Shown: positions 34,202 to 47,193 of the stretch, one piece after another
Layout: every line of letters begins with the position of its first letter
How positions within the stretch are numbered: the first letter of the stretch is position 1
From: Dysidea avara
Taxonomy: Eukaryota; Porifera; Demospongiae; Dictyoceratida; Dysideidae
NCBI RefSeq assembly: GCF_963678975.1
Contig: NC_089272.1
Location: forward strand, 63,500,574 to 63,564,573
Length of the DNA stretch: 64,000 nt
Direction of reading: 5' to 3'
Made by a program: the position numbers and the translations under genes
The notes under the pieces: model-generated
The model's database searches: none
Told to the model about the DNA's origin: nothing
What the model saw: the letters and a program-made list of their open reading frames with translations, nothing else

Positions 34202-35699
34202 CCCATATAAATATTTGTTTATTTTCTAATATATTAAATTTTTTTTATTTTTCTTTTAGTTTTTTTGTATGTTATATTAAATAATTATAAATATTATGTA
34301 CATGTGTGTGTACATTATACTTGTGACATGATTTCTTTTGCTAATATATTCAAGGGTGAACCCTATTGGAGTGAAATGCAATATGACTGTTCTATTGATC
34401 TCTGAAGCATGCAGTTGCCTACATTCTAGTACATTATACAATATGATCAGATGTGTACATGAACTGCATATAATAAAGCCTATATGTACACTTATTATAG
34501 ATCCTGTTAATATGTAGACATTGTGCTGAAGTTGAGTTGCTGGGATAGTAAACACTGTCCATGGCTCCAGTTCATTTGTATCAGTGTACACTGTACAATT
34601 GCAATACACATGCACACAGAAATCAGACTGCCTCAACCTTAACACAAAATAGAGATAAACAAGAGGTTTTGCAACTTACATCAATTTATGTACATGTGCT
34701 AAATCATCAAAAAATTAATTCGGGTACATAACAATACATCACATGCTATTGAACTTACACTAATTCTGAATAGAAAATTTTGGACCTGTGAGCAACTGTT
34801 TAAAGCAATGGCTGCCTGTGGAAATTTAAAATGTTAATCTTGTGAATTATCTCATTAATACAGTCACCACAATAATACCTGACAGCTCTATTGCTGATAT
34901 TTTATGACATACATTTTCACAAACAAGGATTTAAAATCGTTCTGCCTGTTATGGTAAAAAAATTGTTCCAGCATAATTGTTTGGTGCCCACCCACTGTAC
35001 TCAAATAATATATCTCCTTGTATATCTATACTGAATTACTCTTGTTATTCTCAAAATTATCTTGAACTTTCCCTCAACTTTTGTAACCATAACATTATAA
35101 ATTTTGAAGCAATGAAATATTAATTTGGCAAGATACTTAATAGTGACTGTTGTAACAGACTGAAGATTGGTCATGATGCCAAGGATTTATTTGGTTAGAG
35201 TAGGTGATCTGTTGTTATAGTAACTTTTGTGATCGTAATCTTTAGCAAGATTTTGAAGCATGTTCTGTTAGACAAGGTACGTACCTTTTTAATTTGGCAA
35301 GATAATTAGAGACTACACTGGAGATGATGAGGCTAAAGAACTGTGACCTCTCAACCTGTAAGTGATTTGAACTAAAACAAAAATGTTAACAACTACTTAA
35401 TGTTCTACAAATGCTTCAAATTCTGTTATTAATTTTATCCCATCAATCATTGCACTCAAATTATTCAAGTATAATTCCTTGACCTCTACCCCTGAGGTAA
35501 GCATGTCCTGAACTCCTATAATTACACAATACAAAGAAGTGCCGACTTTATAAAAATCATCTTGATTTTCACTAATAATTTTAGGATTTGAATAAAGTAT
35601 AACACTTATCAAGAATTACAGTATTCAGAGATTAACTGTCTAACATGAATTAGCTGTCTATTATGAAAATATACATATCTGAAAATGTTCTGTTGATGT
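34202..35699. other. Convergent intergenic region, no gene recognised
   Basis: This lies between the stop of the kinase-Kelch gene (+) and the stop of the PRA1 gene (-) and should contain both 3' UTRs. AT-rich runs follow 34202. TTAATTTGGCAAGATA occurs at about 35120 and 35290, a small duplicated word. Nothing else stands out. Confidence 0.55.
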
Positions 35700-38600
35700 T
35701 CATTGGACGGAGACTTCTTCCATAATCACGTCAATCTCTCCTTCATCACTATCTTGTGCCGGTATTGTGTACAGTGCAGCATGTACCAGTATAATAACTA
35801 TTGAAGCTCCTGTAGGGAGGAATCACATGTATGACATACATAATAGGGATTGTGGTATGTGTGTACATAAGTAGGTATGTATCAGTGGGGAGTGGTCTGG
35901 CTCTAATTTGGTCATCTATTGTGTGAGGACGGAAGAGACATACAGTCACCGTGCAGCACAGGGGGCAGAGAATGGGAGGGGGGTGAAGAGGGGAAAAGCC
36001 CAGCTGTTAAAGTACAGCGACTATGTGTATCAGTATCACTATTGAAATTGCACAACATTAAAATACTCTAATAGAACAGTCACCTAACTAATTCATGTCA
36101 CCTGTACATGAGTATCCTATTTAAGCACACATGTACCATAAAAATGATCTAAAATTCAAATTCCTACAAGGGCATGCCCCCAGAGTCCACTACTATTGCA
36201 TGTGTGTTTTGCATACTAGTTAAGGTGTTATGGGGCCATGTATACTAGTTATGGTATATACTAATGATTTCTAAACTGACAGACCCACTTGCCCCCACTT
36301 TGGAGTACTGTTCCCCTTGGCACGGCATGTGAGGTTGAGTATGTAAGGTTGTTAACTGAAGCTGATAGCTGACAGCTATTCCTTTGACTGCTCTATTACA
36401 GTACCAAATTTCAATCTGTTGGAAATTCAAGCAGCTGAAAAGTGACCTGATATTACTACACGATGACATAAGCATGACTACACATAAGTATACTCTGTGT
36501 AAAGTCTTCAATAGCAAACCTATTGCTTATCATAAATAAATATACATTACAACTACGGATTACCTCACATACGTACTACACAACACACACTCACCAATGA
36601 TCCAGAATACAGTACTACCAGCTGACGCAAAGTAGAACAATGGGATGGCAATGACAAACGTTAAAGCATAAAAACCTTGTGGAGTGAACTCTCTACCTGG
36701 AGAGGGCAAACACACATACCATATAATAACATTCCATTGTTACTCTGTGCTTATTGCTGTAATATGAATGCCTGGTGAAACACTAGCACAGGAAACATTT
36801 GTACATTTTACCACTATGTAAGGTGTTATTGCTCTTAGATGGTGCACACAGTAAATCTTTACAGGAGCTTAGACCCACAGCAAGATAAAATACTCGAATT
36901 TCATTAAGATTAACGCATAACACGGAATTGAGCAAAAGATACTAAACAGCTATAGAAGAATAATGCTACAACTGCATAACTAGCTGCTACTACTACATAA
37001 AGGGGAATACAATAATTAAGGGTAGAGGGGATTGTCATCATCATTACTGTCTTGAAGGGCCCAATACCTTAAGATCATTTTAGCATTACTTTGCCACAGT
37101 GCAACAGAAAGTTGCTGGAGTATCTTGCCAGTTTGGGAGTAACACCACTTCTACAGGTGGTGCAGTCAGCAATAACTTTTATCATTTTCAAGGCAAAAGG
37201 ATTCCACACTCCAAAGCACTCCACTACTAATGGACCAAAACCAGAACCAACCTTCTCCATAGCTGCCAAATGCTTCTCATCCTTGGCCACCTCTCAAGCT
37301 ACAGTAGTTGCCCCAGCACATGAAGCAGAGGAGGAAATAAAAGCAGGCAGAATAGTACTGTGTACGGAGACATCAAAGTAAGCAGAACGACCATGTTGAA
37401 AGTAAGGATGAAAAAGACTGCCAAGCCACAGGCCATCATCAATCTCATTGGCTACTTACAGGTATCTAAAGCCTGTAGATCCCTTGTTTATGTCTCACTA
37501 GGTCCCCGTCTCTGGGGTGATGCAAAACATGACAATGGCGTGCCTGTAACATTGACAACTGATGGACGTTTAACTGCATAACAAATGCTGTACTAATTAG
37601 AGCAAGGCGTACCATACAGCAGGTTATTGTTGTGGGATCACAACTTCTGCAAAGCTGTTAACCAGCCTTCAGTGTAAATTTCTGCGATTATGAAACCTAC
37701 GAGATATGAATGATTTCTCTACGCATCTATTTGGACACCATGACCAAGTTATAAAAGGACAGGAAATTACTCTGCTCACTTGAAAATATTGTCTACTAGT
37801 AGAAATGTTTGCAAGTTAATCTCAATTTGCTAAACTAGATGAATAAAAAATTGAAAATTTTAAGAGGGAGATAGGGATCGCTGAAAAAAGCCATGAAACA
37901 AGAAGGGATCGCGGGGTGGTATTGTAAACCACAAATTCCTATTTTGACTCTCAGTCATAAATCTTTATTTACATGCTCTGTCATTGTGAAAATAGGGAGT
38001 TGTGGTTTACATTACCACCTCAGCGATCCCTTCTTGTTTCATGACTTTTTTCAGTGATCCCTATTCTCCCTCTTAAATTTTTTATTCATCTAGTTTATGT
38101 ACTTTTTATTAATCCAGTAATGATGGCTTATGAATTTGTTTTATTGATAATAAAGACTGTGGTGAATAGTGTAATTTTGTATTCTGCATAGTAACACTGT
38201 CAACATTTCAGTACACACATGAAACTGATCAAATTACAATGTGCATACAGACTGAGAGTCTCCTAATATGAGCTACTTACATTACTGGTGCCTTTAATAG
38301 CTATCAAATTCAGTACAAGGATTGTTGTTATACACATGACTGCATTATTAGAGTATTTAACCCGCCCACGTACAATAATCACAGAGCAAAAATACCATAA
38401 GTCTTCAGCACCGATTAAGCTTCCTGGCCTATACTAAGGACAGATTTTATTAGCCGCAAGCAGCACACACCAGAAAACCTAACTCTGAGTGTGATCTTGT
38501 ATGGTTTCGTGTATGTAATGGCATTTTGGCAATAAAAAATGGCCTGGTTTGGGCTGTTTCCAGTGGTGAAGGTACAATAATGAGCCGTGACCAAATAAGT

Positions 38601-41600
38601 TAGACATCAAAGCACTATGAAACAACATGACAGAACCTACCATTACAATACCACAAACCAGGCCTCACTTTCTTCAGTTACAAACAAAAATACATTGCCC
38701 GTATTAGTTCTCTCCATAATTTAGATTCACTCCCTTCAACCCACACGTCTCTATGGAGAATAAGCTAGAAGAAAAACATAAAAAAGAAAAAAACAAAGAA
38801 TTTACCTACAGAAAAGACACCTAAAAGAACCTACAGAAGCCCAGGGAATGTTAGTGAACTGGTAGATGCCCCTCTGTAACGGCAAGATCCATTGCTGGGG
38901 GCACACCAACACACTTAGAGTGTGATCGAGAACCACGGATGCACATGATGGAGGAGCGAAGCAAGGAGAACCCCAAACTCCATAATTCAGATACATAGTT
39001 AAGAGAGTGGTCCCACAGCATACAGAGCTCTACATACTGTAGCTATAACCAGTGATGTCACCTAGTTACCATGACACACATGACCTTCCGTACAAACGTG
39101 ATAGTGGTATAGTGTAACATCCATAACTATCTAACTATCAGTAAAACTAGAATCTTGTGAATGGCTTCATAATCGCACAAGAGGTTACCCAGGGGTTTTA
39201 CTAACAATGAAGCATTTCATGATACACATAACGCTAGGTTTGTGTTTGACTTGCTGTCACAGTGGTGTATTACAGATACTGCTACACTACACTAAATAAA
39301 ACCTCTCCTAGGAAAGCATCTCTGGTCCCAAGTTCCCAACAGGTATGTAGACATTAAACAAATATTAGCACTTGAAAAAAACCCAAAAAACAATAACTTT
39401 ACATTACATTCTTTACAAGGTAAGGGCAAGAACCAAAGTACAATACCGTGATATCCACAGGATAACCCTTATAGATAACTTCAGGATAATGACAAGTGTT
39501 ACATCATAAGTTGGCTAATGCAATCCGGGACTTGGGAATACCAGCCAACATTCTTCACACAATTACACATCATAGAATATACTAGATAGGATAAGAACAA
39601 AGAACAGGGATGACACGTACTTGCCTACTCAACAACTTGGGAACCATATAGCCAAGCAATAGGATACCTAGACTGAGCTAGAAAAGTACCACAAGTGCTA
39701 TAATGGGCTGGACAAACATAGACACTCAAAGAACAAATACATCAGAATTATTTCAAGCAGAGATCATTAAAATAAAAAGTAATGAAATAAAGTAGGTTGC
39801 CTATGCCTGCAACTACATACATTAGTGTATAGTCTTATAGCTTGTCAATAGTATATACCATGACTGAAGCACCCACTAGTATAGCTGTAGGACCTCCCTC
39901 ATTGAATTACTTTTATATTTCTATGATATAGTCCATCTGGGTTTAAAATTAACTTCCTACTGTTCCTTGTACTCACTTTACACCTTTTTGTAACACAAAT
40001 GTGACAGGATATATAAACATACACATTAAAGAAATGAATGACACCAGACATATGATAAAAACTATTTTGTGTCTGAGTACACAGAGTGGCCATTCCTCCT
40101 CATTTAGAGGTAGTTACCAACAAAGAGCAGTTACAGTATACAAGAAGCTGATGCCACTTAGACCAGTGAAATGCCTAACCCAGTAGCTATAGTGGAACAT
40201 CAAGGACCTTCCTTTGTATCTCATTTTTGTCTACGCTACTGCATGTGCATAGGCATTTATTTGCAAGTAGTCCATGTGCTGACTATACAGAAATTGTCCA
40301 TAGCGCCTGGATTGATTGCAGAGGTAACAGTGAAGAAATCAAGCCCGTAATGTTAACAATAGCTTAGATATGCTTGGTTGAGAAGAAAATATAAAAATTC
40401 TATAGAAACTTACTGAAGTGTTTAAAATCACACTGAAGGCACATTTACATTTGATTGTGTTAACCAACACTGCCAAGCTGTCATGAAGGAAGGTTAGGCT
40501 GGTTATTGGGTGATATTTCTAAACAGGAAAGCCCGATCCTTCGTACTACCAAGAGTTCGTAATGTAGAGGTATTTGTAATGATCTCTTGGTACTACCATA
40601 CTATAAGATGAGCATACAGTGTTGGTACATTGTACCCTTTTTTGTACATTTAATGTGCAAACAAGACAACATACAAATAAAAGTTGCTATTTGTGTCGTC
40701 CAGTATCATAGAAGAACCCGCCTAATCAAGTCACCCATTGGTTTAAAATTTTTTACCCTTAAATCATTGCATTAGACAGGCAGGTGGATTTCTGTACAAG
40801 TAGTAGGAATTTTAAGGATAAAAAAAAAAAGAGTAGTGAAACAAGGGAAGTCACCTACACCAGTACACCTGAAGACGTGCTAGTGGACATTTAATCCCTA
40901 TAAACTAAGGTTTGTTGTTTTTGTCTGCCCCAACCATCAATTACTAAAACAGCGAAGTGCTTTGTTTTCAGAAGAAGGACCACTAACAAGAAGGACCACT
41001 GCAATCAACGGAAAACTTGGACGATTCCACAAAGCCATCACATGGTGCTACCATGACTCAACACCTTGTACTACCACAAAGATAAACAGGTAAGTCCATG
41101 ATACATGCATTGTACATACTGTGGTATGCCAAAAGGCACCTGTCAGGCTGAAGCGATGTCAAACAGTGAAAAATCAAGCCTGCAGCCTTAGTTACGCTTG
41201 TCTGAAGGCATTAGTCAGGCAGTCAGTCAGTAGAAAATTCCATTAAATATATTATACAGTACGATAGTAACTGTATAGTAGGGACCACAATGAAGTAGGC
41301 GTGGCCCACAAAATAACATCACCCAAAAGCCAGCCTCAATTTTCCCCTGATGACAATGGGGCAGTATTGGTGAGGTACCAAACAAGCTTTCAGATCGACC
41401 CGAAATGCTTTTAACAAGTTGCTACAGAATTTTAAATTTTTTTTATTCGACAGAATTTTCTACTGACTGACTGATGCCTTCAGACAAACGTAACTCGATA
41501 ACAGCTAAGGCTACGGGCTTGATTTTTTTCACTGTTCTACGTCGCTTCGGCCCAACAGGTGCCTTTAGGCATACCGCAGTACGTACAATGCATTCTTCAT

Positions 41601-43058
41601 GGACTTACCAGTGTCCTCCTTTGTGTCCTTTGCTGACAGGGAAAGGTGTCAATTTGGCGGTAGCATGTGGTGGCTTCCCTTCAAAACAGAAACTGTCCAT
41701 ATTTTTCATAGTGGCTATTTTTTGATTGCCGAGGTGCTTTTCTAACAGTTCTTGATTCGTATTGCTGTGTAACAGGTTGAACATAGCCACAGCAAAGTGT
41801 AATGGATACTTCACTTTTCAGATGATAATTAATAAAATTGGGGAGTGGAACCATTTCTTTTGGTATACGTAGATTGTAGAGGTGCTTCCAGAAAAGTTCT
41901 TGATTCGAAATGCTGTGCAACGGGTTGAACATAGCTGACAACCAAGCGTAATGGATACTTCACTTTTCAGATGATAACTGATATAGCTGGGGTACACAGC
42001 GCCATTTCAGATGTGGTATGCGTGGGTTGACCAGTCATAATAAAATTATTTACAAAAAAAAGTTAACAAGTACACAAAAAAATTTGGAATTTTCAACTAG
42101 AGTAGGGACCACAACACATCGATAAAAAGTACTGAAACAAGTTGGGATAGTCCATGATATAAAATCACAGTAAAACAATAAGAAGTGTTATATCCCTACT
42201 GTGCATTTCTGTTATGGTATCTTGAGCACAGTAGGGATACAACACTTCTTATTGTTTCACTGTGATTTAATATCATGGACTACTCCAACTTGTTTCAGTA
42301 CTTTTTATCGATGTGCTATGGTCCCTACTCTAGTTGAAAATTCCAAATTTTTTCATGTACTTGTATATATATAGATATATATATATATATAATTTTGTAG
42401 CAACCTATTGGAATCATTTCAGGTTGTACTGAAGGTATTTTTGGGTTTCTAACCAACACTGCCAAAGCACCAAGAAGGTACTGAGAGGCTAGTTATTGGT
42501 CCTCTATGATCTCTAACAAACAGTACTATCGTGATAAGCTTTAGAGTGGTGGACTGTCTATAGGTTCTACTTAAATATTTTAAATTACCATTCATTGCAG
42601 CACTACATACAATAATGGCAGTTACATGTGTTCACCACAGCAACCATTGGCAGACAAACAATGACTTCACTGTGTTGTCACTACTACATATCTAAACAAT
42701 GGCACTTGAATATAGTAGCTACTAGGCTTGGGTATAATAGAAGTGCAAAAATATTGTATATTAACACATTGTAAACTAATTTTTCCCCAAGCTACAATGA
42801 AGGACATTTTGGGACCAACCTAATTATCAAGGTGTTCTGATTTTCCAGGTCAGATTAGATGCTATTGGTTTTGGGGTGACCTGATTATGTATAGGTGTCC
42901 TAGTGTCCTGAGTAACATGTTCCACTGTAGATGGACTGCCCTTACCACTACCCCTATCACTCTAGTTGTCAAAATACTTGCTGGACAGCTGGATAACACC
43001 AGCCACTTAATGGTTTACTTGAGCATGCCAAACACAAGACGACTCTCTATGTCACACA

Positions 43059-43122
<64 letters not shown>

Positions 43123-43696
43123 CAAGAACATATACACTACACTTATGCACGCATGCACACTACACACATGCACGCGCGCACAAGAACATATACACTACAC
43201 TTATGCACGTACGCACACTACACACATGCACGCACACTACACACATACCAAATAACATCACATTATGGCCCTGATTCTTAATACTCACAAACCACCATCC
43301 TGTCAAACAGAACCCAATAGCAAACAGCAGCATTGGATTTGACAAGCTGTAAAGAAAACCAGTAACAACACTCTCACACTACACACCCATCACCTACATG
43401 CAGTAAGCCACTAGAGCCAAGGTTACAAATATATAGTTGCTCTGAAAGTGGTAGATGTTGTGAATTATCCTCTTGGTCGCCTCACCACCACCTTTGGGCT
43501 TAGAAAACTTCTGAAGGTTTACGAATTCGCCCCATGGCTTTACGGAGGCGCGTTTTTTGTTAATCCACTCTTTTCCTGCCTGTAGTTTCTCCATTACTCC
43601 TTTGCCAGATCCAACCTCTTCTATCAACGTAAACGGTTCTGACGCCATTTCTGTCTCTGTATCCTTCTTCGCTTCTTCGGATTTATCTTCTTCCAT
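35700..43696 (-). CDS. RABAC1: PRA1 family protein (RABAC1/PRAF1-like), four exons, 202 aa
   Basis: Exons in gene order are 43696-43398, 43346-43249, 36696-36595 and 35809-35700; phases match and the CDS is 609 bases. The acidic N-terminus (MEEDKSEEAKKDTETEM) is followed by KPWGEFVNLQKFSKPKGGGE, close to human RPWSTFVDQQRFSRPRNLGE, then NIYHFQSNYIFVTLALVAYC matching NVEYYQSNYVFVFLGLILYC. Two hydrophobic hairpins follow: LSNPMLLFAIGFCLTGWWFV, and ALTFVIAIPLFYFASAGSTV with FWIIGASIVIILVHAALY. PRA1 proteins sit in Golgi and endosomal membranes, bind prenylated Rab GTPases and help release them from GDI. The human protein has 185 residues. Intron 2 is about 6.55 kb and full of repeats, while the others are 51 and 785 bp. 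The start lies 250 bp from the divergent PDE9A start. Confidence 0.92.
36995..37290 (-). mobile_element. 3' end of a LINE-like retroelement (PRA1 intron 2)
   Basis: The minus strand encodes VGSGFGPLVVECFGVWNPFA then LKMIKVIADCTTCRSGV and a Lys/Arg-rich end, resembling C-terminal tails of reverse-transcriptase retroelements that I know only loosely. The downstream DNA matches the fragment at 8740-8885. The upstream catalytic part was not recognised. Assignment to non-LTR elements is tentative. Confidence 0.4.
37833..38095. mobile_element. Palindromic MITE, 263 bp, TA flanks
   Basis: AACTAGATGAATAAAAAATT at the left and, inverted, AACTAGATGAATAAAAAATT at the right are identical over at least 20 bases. 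Pairing continues through AGGGATCGCTGAAAAAAG/CTTTTTTCAGTGATCCCT and GAAACAAGAAGGGATCGC/GCGATCCCTTCTTGTTTC to GTAAACCACAA/TTGTGGTTTAC. TA abuts both ends. The arms are over 100 bases with few mismatches, so the insertion is recent. It could fold into a long hairpin RNA if transcribed as part of the intron. Confidence 0.92.
38190..40430. other. PRA1 intron 2, central part, no gene recognised
   Basis: No open frame of note and no recognised repeat except short words such as a weak CTCTAATAGAG-type motif near 38345 and a diverged piece of the dispersed module at about 38540-38590 (GGCCTGGTTTGGGCTG). Confidence 0.5.
40820..41245 (-). mobile_element. Sister-subfamily copy of the composite repeat, partial
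   Basis: Read on the minus strand it has the CTGACTGACTGCCTGAC microsatellite, CAGGTGCCTTTTGGCATACC and ATGGACTTACCTGTTTATC, then the hairpin-type end GGTGTAGGTGACTTCCCTTG seen at 25465-25545. It lies back to back with the full copy that starts at 41254. Confidence 0.68.
41254..42367 (+). mobile_element. Composite repeat copy 2 with terminal hairpin (PRA1 intron 2)
   Basis: Aligned part by part with copy 1 at 21034: GTAACTGTATAGTAGGGACC, GGGGCAGTATTGGTGAGGTA, CTGACTGACTGATGCCTTCA, both in-line repeats starting GTTCTTGATTCG, and the palindrome with CAGTAAAACAATAAGAAGTG and CACTTCTTATTGTTTCACTG. The minus-strand frames here (41605-41814 and 41681-41941) share TMKNMDSF..EGKPPHATAK-type peptide with copies 1 and 3. 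Similarity appears high over the whole length, so the parts move as one unit. Confidence 0.87.
43056..43123. repeat. (GCAC)n microsatellite, about 17 units
   Basis: An uninterrupted run of the tetranucleotide CGCA/GCAC, followed by two partial duplications of a block containing CACAAGAACATATACACTAC (43121-43205). Confidence 0.95.
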
Positions 43697-43946
43697 TAAT
43701 ATTCTAATTAATTCCAGCAGCGGAAGTTAATTCCATTTCTGCACTGCTGGCTGCTATGGTGACATGTAATTAAAGCACAACAACATCCGGCCATGACCAA
43801 ACCACCCTATTTAACACTCATTTGAGCCTCGTTAAAAACTCGAGGGTGTGCAGGGTCGATTTATTCATTAAGTGACCTATATTCTTTCGTGTAAGTTGAT
43901 CTTGTTTCTTAAACGAGAGATAACGTATACTAAACTCCCCTTCGCA
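43697..43946. promoter_or_regulatory. Likely bidirectional promoter of PRA1 and PDE9A-like genes
   Basis: 250 bases separate the divergent start codons. No TATA box is evident. This is the second head-to-head pair in the window. Confidence 0.55.
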
Positions 43947-46900
43947 ATGGGCTGCGGTGCGTCGAGTGCTAACATCCAGAAAACTGTTCACTGCAAATTC
44001 CCAGATGGAAAATTAGTCAGCGTAAGTGTACAATACACACGATCGTAGTTGATCTGTTGTATAGCTCCACCCTCTGAAAGGGGTGTCCTGGTGTGCCAGT
44101 GTGTGTTACACCGTTGTGTTGCTGCAGGTACAGATATCCAACAGCGAGACACAAGAAGCTGTTTCTAATGCTCTGCTATCTGCTAATGGAAAGCCAAAAG
44201 AGTAAGAATGTTTGTATGGCAGAGTAACAGGGTTATGCATCTAGCTAACCAGCTCATCTAGAATGTGATCTCTCTGCCAATTGGTATAGCAAATAGTCTT
44301 TTTGTGCTGTTGAAGTCTCTTTGTTTTGATATTTAGTCGATGTACACTTAGCTATGTAGCTGTTTTAATAGTTATATGCAACTTGGGATGCAACGTACCA
44401 CTAAAAATAAAGATTGCTGTAGCTAATTTGCTACAGTTGCCTAATTCATTTGGCTGAATTTTTTTTTGTAAATGACAATAGATAGAGTGTGACAGAATAT
44501 GTATTAGTTGCTTGCCAGCTTGTTTGAAGTGCAAGCGTTTCACTGAAATTGACCGTTTTTTTTTTTATGGCTGGCATAACTATATTCCAGCACATGCCCA
44601 GTAGTACCTTCCCGCGATACAAGGTTTTCATCTGTAGCAGATGTACTGAATTTCTGAACGTTTAGGAATTTCATAACAGGTATGTACCCGTGATGTAATT
44701 CCAGTGTGAGTATACACAACTGCAATAATGTAACTCTGAGTTGATTGATGTACTGTAGGTATCGGTATGATCTCCCCATCTAAATAGCCACATGTGTGTT
44801 GAGTTGTAAAACATGTTTTCTTTTAGAGATATTCTAGTTTAAATACATAATTGATGGGTTTACATTTGTATCATAAAATTGTGGCTTAGGGAGTGTACAC
44901 ATTTCATGATAACAATGCTGTGATCATAATGTGTGATAAGAGTGTCTCTCTGAGCTTGATCACACCTTATTATCTTATTATTTTTAATGGTATCCTAAAG
45001 CGTCCTGATTATCACAGCATCTTTATTTACGAGACATCCTCAGTGGTGTGTTTGCTTGTGTATATTACGTATAAGATCATGCATGATAGATGAGTGTCTT
45101 GACCCATATTACAGCAAGTCATTAATATGTACTAGACCTCTTATAGTCCTAGGCCTGAATAGACGCCGGGCTTGTTTACATGCCAAATCCAAAATCAATT
45201 ATAGGAAATAAATTCCCAGGCTTTTTTACGGATAAATACGCCACATTTTTCTATGGTGATCGATGTTCACTGAGGTGTTAAGAAACCTTCTGTTGCACCA
45301 GGCACTAAACAGGTACACTTTTTAACTTCATAATATCAACAGTCACTGAAGATTTCTTCTCACTTCACTGAAGTTGAATAGCACACAAAAAAGTTGTCAT
45401 TTACTATAATGTGTTGTGCCACTTATCTAACCATTAAGTGCCTTTACTTGGTTCACTCATTTGGCTTCTATTGACTGCTTGTCTAACATCCATAATCAGA
45501 TGTATGTTGGTACAGTTGAACTACAGACAAATCTTATACAGTGGTCAGTGTTGTATGGGGGAAATCGTTAGTTAAGGTAGGAATGTTATGAATGTGTATT
45601 AGTCTAGCTGGTGGTTGATAATCACAACAAATGGTTCATATTGGGAAAATGGTTTATTCTGTGGTATCCCTCATTGTTTACTGGTCTTCCTCTCCAACTG
45701 TGCATGCACTACCAGACATAACATGTCACATCATTGCTGGGAAAATATTACCATCGCTACAGGGCTGTTAACACTGGTGTGTGTATAAACACATAACAAC
45801 ATGATGATAGATTGTGTACTGACTTGTTTACCAGCCTCAGTAGCCTCAGGCCTTTTGGTGTTAGTCTGTATGGATAGATGTTTGTACTGGACTGGACACA
45901 AAATAAAATAACAATTCCCACTAGGATTTAATCATTCTGTATTTTGCTGCATTGAAGCAAACAGAAGTTCTTTTTACATGCTCCTAGAACACAGCTATCT
46001 CTCAAGTTTATTTGAAGTGGATGTTTTTATAGAAGTGTCATTGGCTATGCATATATTGCTTGTCAGTATTAGCTTTGTATTTTTTGTTGTTTATATAGTG
46101 GCTGTACTCTAACAGTTAGGGATAGTAATGGAGTGTTCATGATCCCATCAGGAGCTCTACCTGCAAATAAGAAAGAGTAAGTATACTTGTACATAAATGT
46201 TACACATGGTTATCATTCCTGTATAGTATTATCACTACATGTGTTTGTACAGGTCTCCCTATCAAATCAATTTCTCACCATCTCATTCAAGTACGTGCAT
46301 ACCTTATTAGCATGGTAATCATCTGTTGTTTTATCTGTTCTTTTGTAGGATCAAAGTCTTCTAGGATGCGTGACGCGAAAGCCTATCCTGTTTTACTCAA
46401 GTGAGTTATTGATGGGTTGAGATCATCCCACATTAACGACATCACACAAATACCATTATCAGTGATTATGTCATTACTGCCCTCAGGCAAACCTTCATCA
46501 CAACCAGATCAAAAACAGACCTCGGTAAGTGTAGCGTAAGTCATGTGGTGTTTGCTACAGATATTTAATGAATCCATTCTATGTGTTATTTACAAGTGTT
46601 TTATTAATAGCTGTATTATATTGGATCTAAAATCTGTCTGTTTGAGGTTACAATCAACTAGTTAGACATTTCATGGTACCAGTAACCACCAACCAGAAAT
46701 GAGTAGGCAAAGCTTTTGCATGCTTGATAGCAGAATGTGTATACAAGTGTCCTCAAAGTGTATTTTATAAAGAGGCTCAACAATATAAACTACTGTCTGT
46801 GTAAATAATAATAATTTAATAACTACACTGTCACTGATTAGCTACATACTGTGTGGTTAGTGGGTTTTGCCATTATCATAACTTGCTGGAGGTATATCCT

Positions 46901-47103
46901 CCTACTATTGCTGACTAATAATTTGATCATTTAGTTTTTAAAATGTCACATATACCATATGGTATGTGCTGAGCTGGTCAATCACATATCACACTGGTGT
47001 TGTTATTGTTGTAGAGATCTTGTGATTAACACAATGTTTGTGTTGTATATAGCTCAACAAAACTGTAACAGTAATGGCTTGAAGCTAAGTGAACAAAGGT
47101 TAG

Positions 47104-47193
<90 letters not shown>

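Noticed and set aside
44995-45020. Another copy of the 17-bp minisatellite unit (GTCCTGATTATCA)
   Set aside because: Only about 13 bases match and the flanks do not, so chance is a sufficient explanation.
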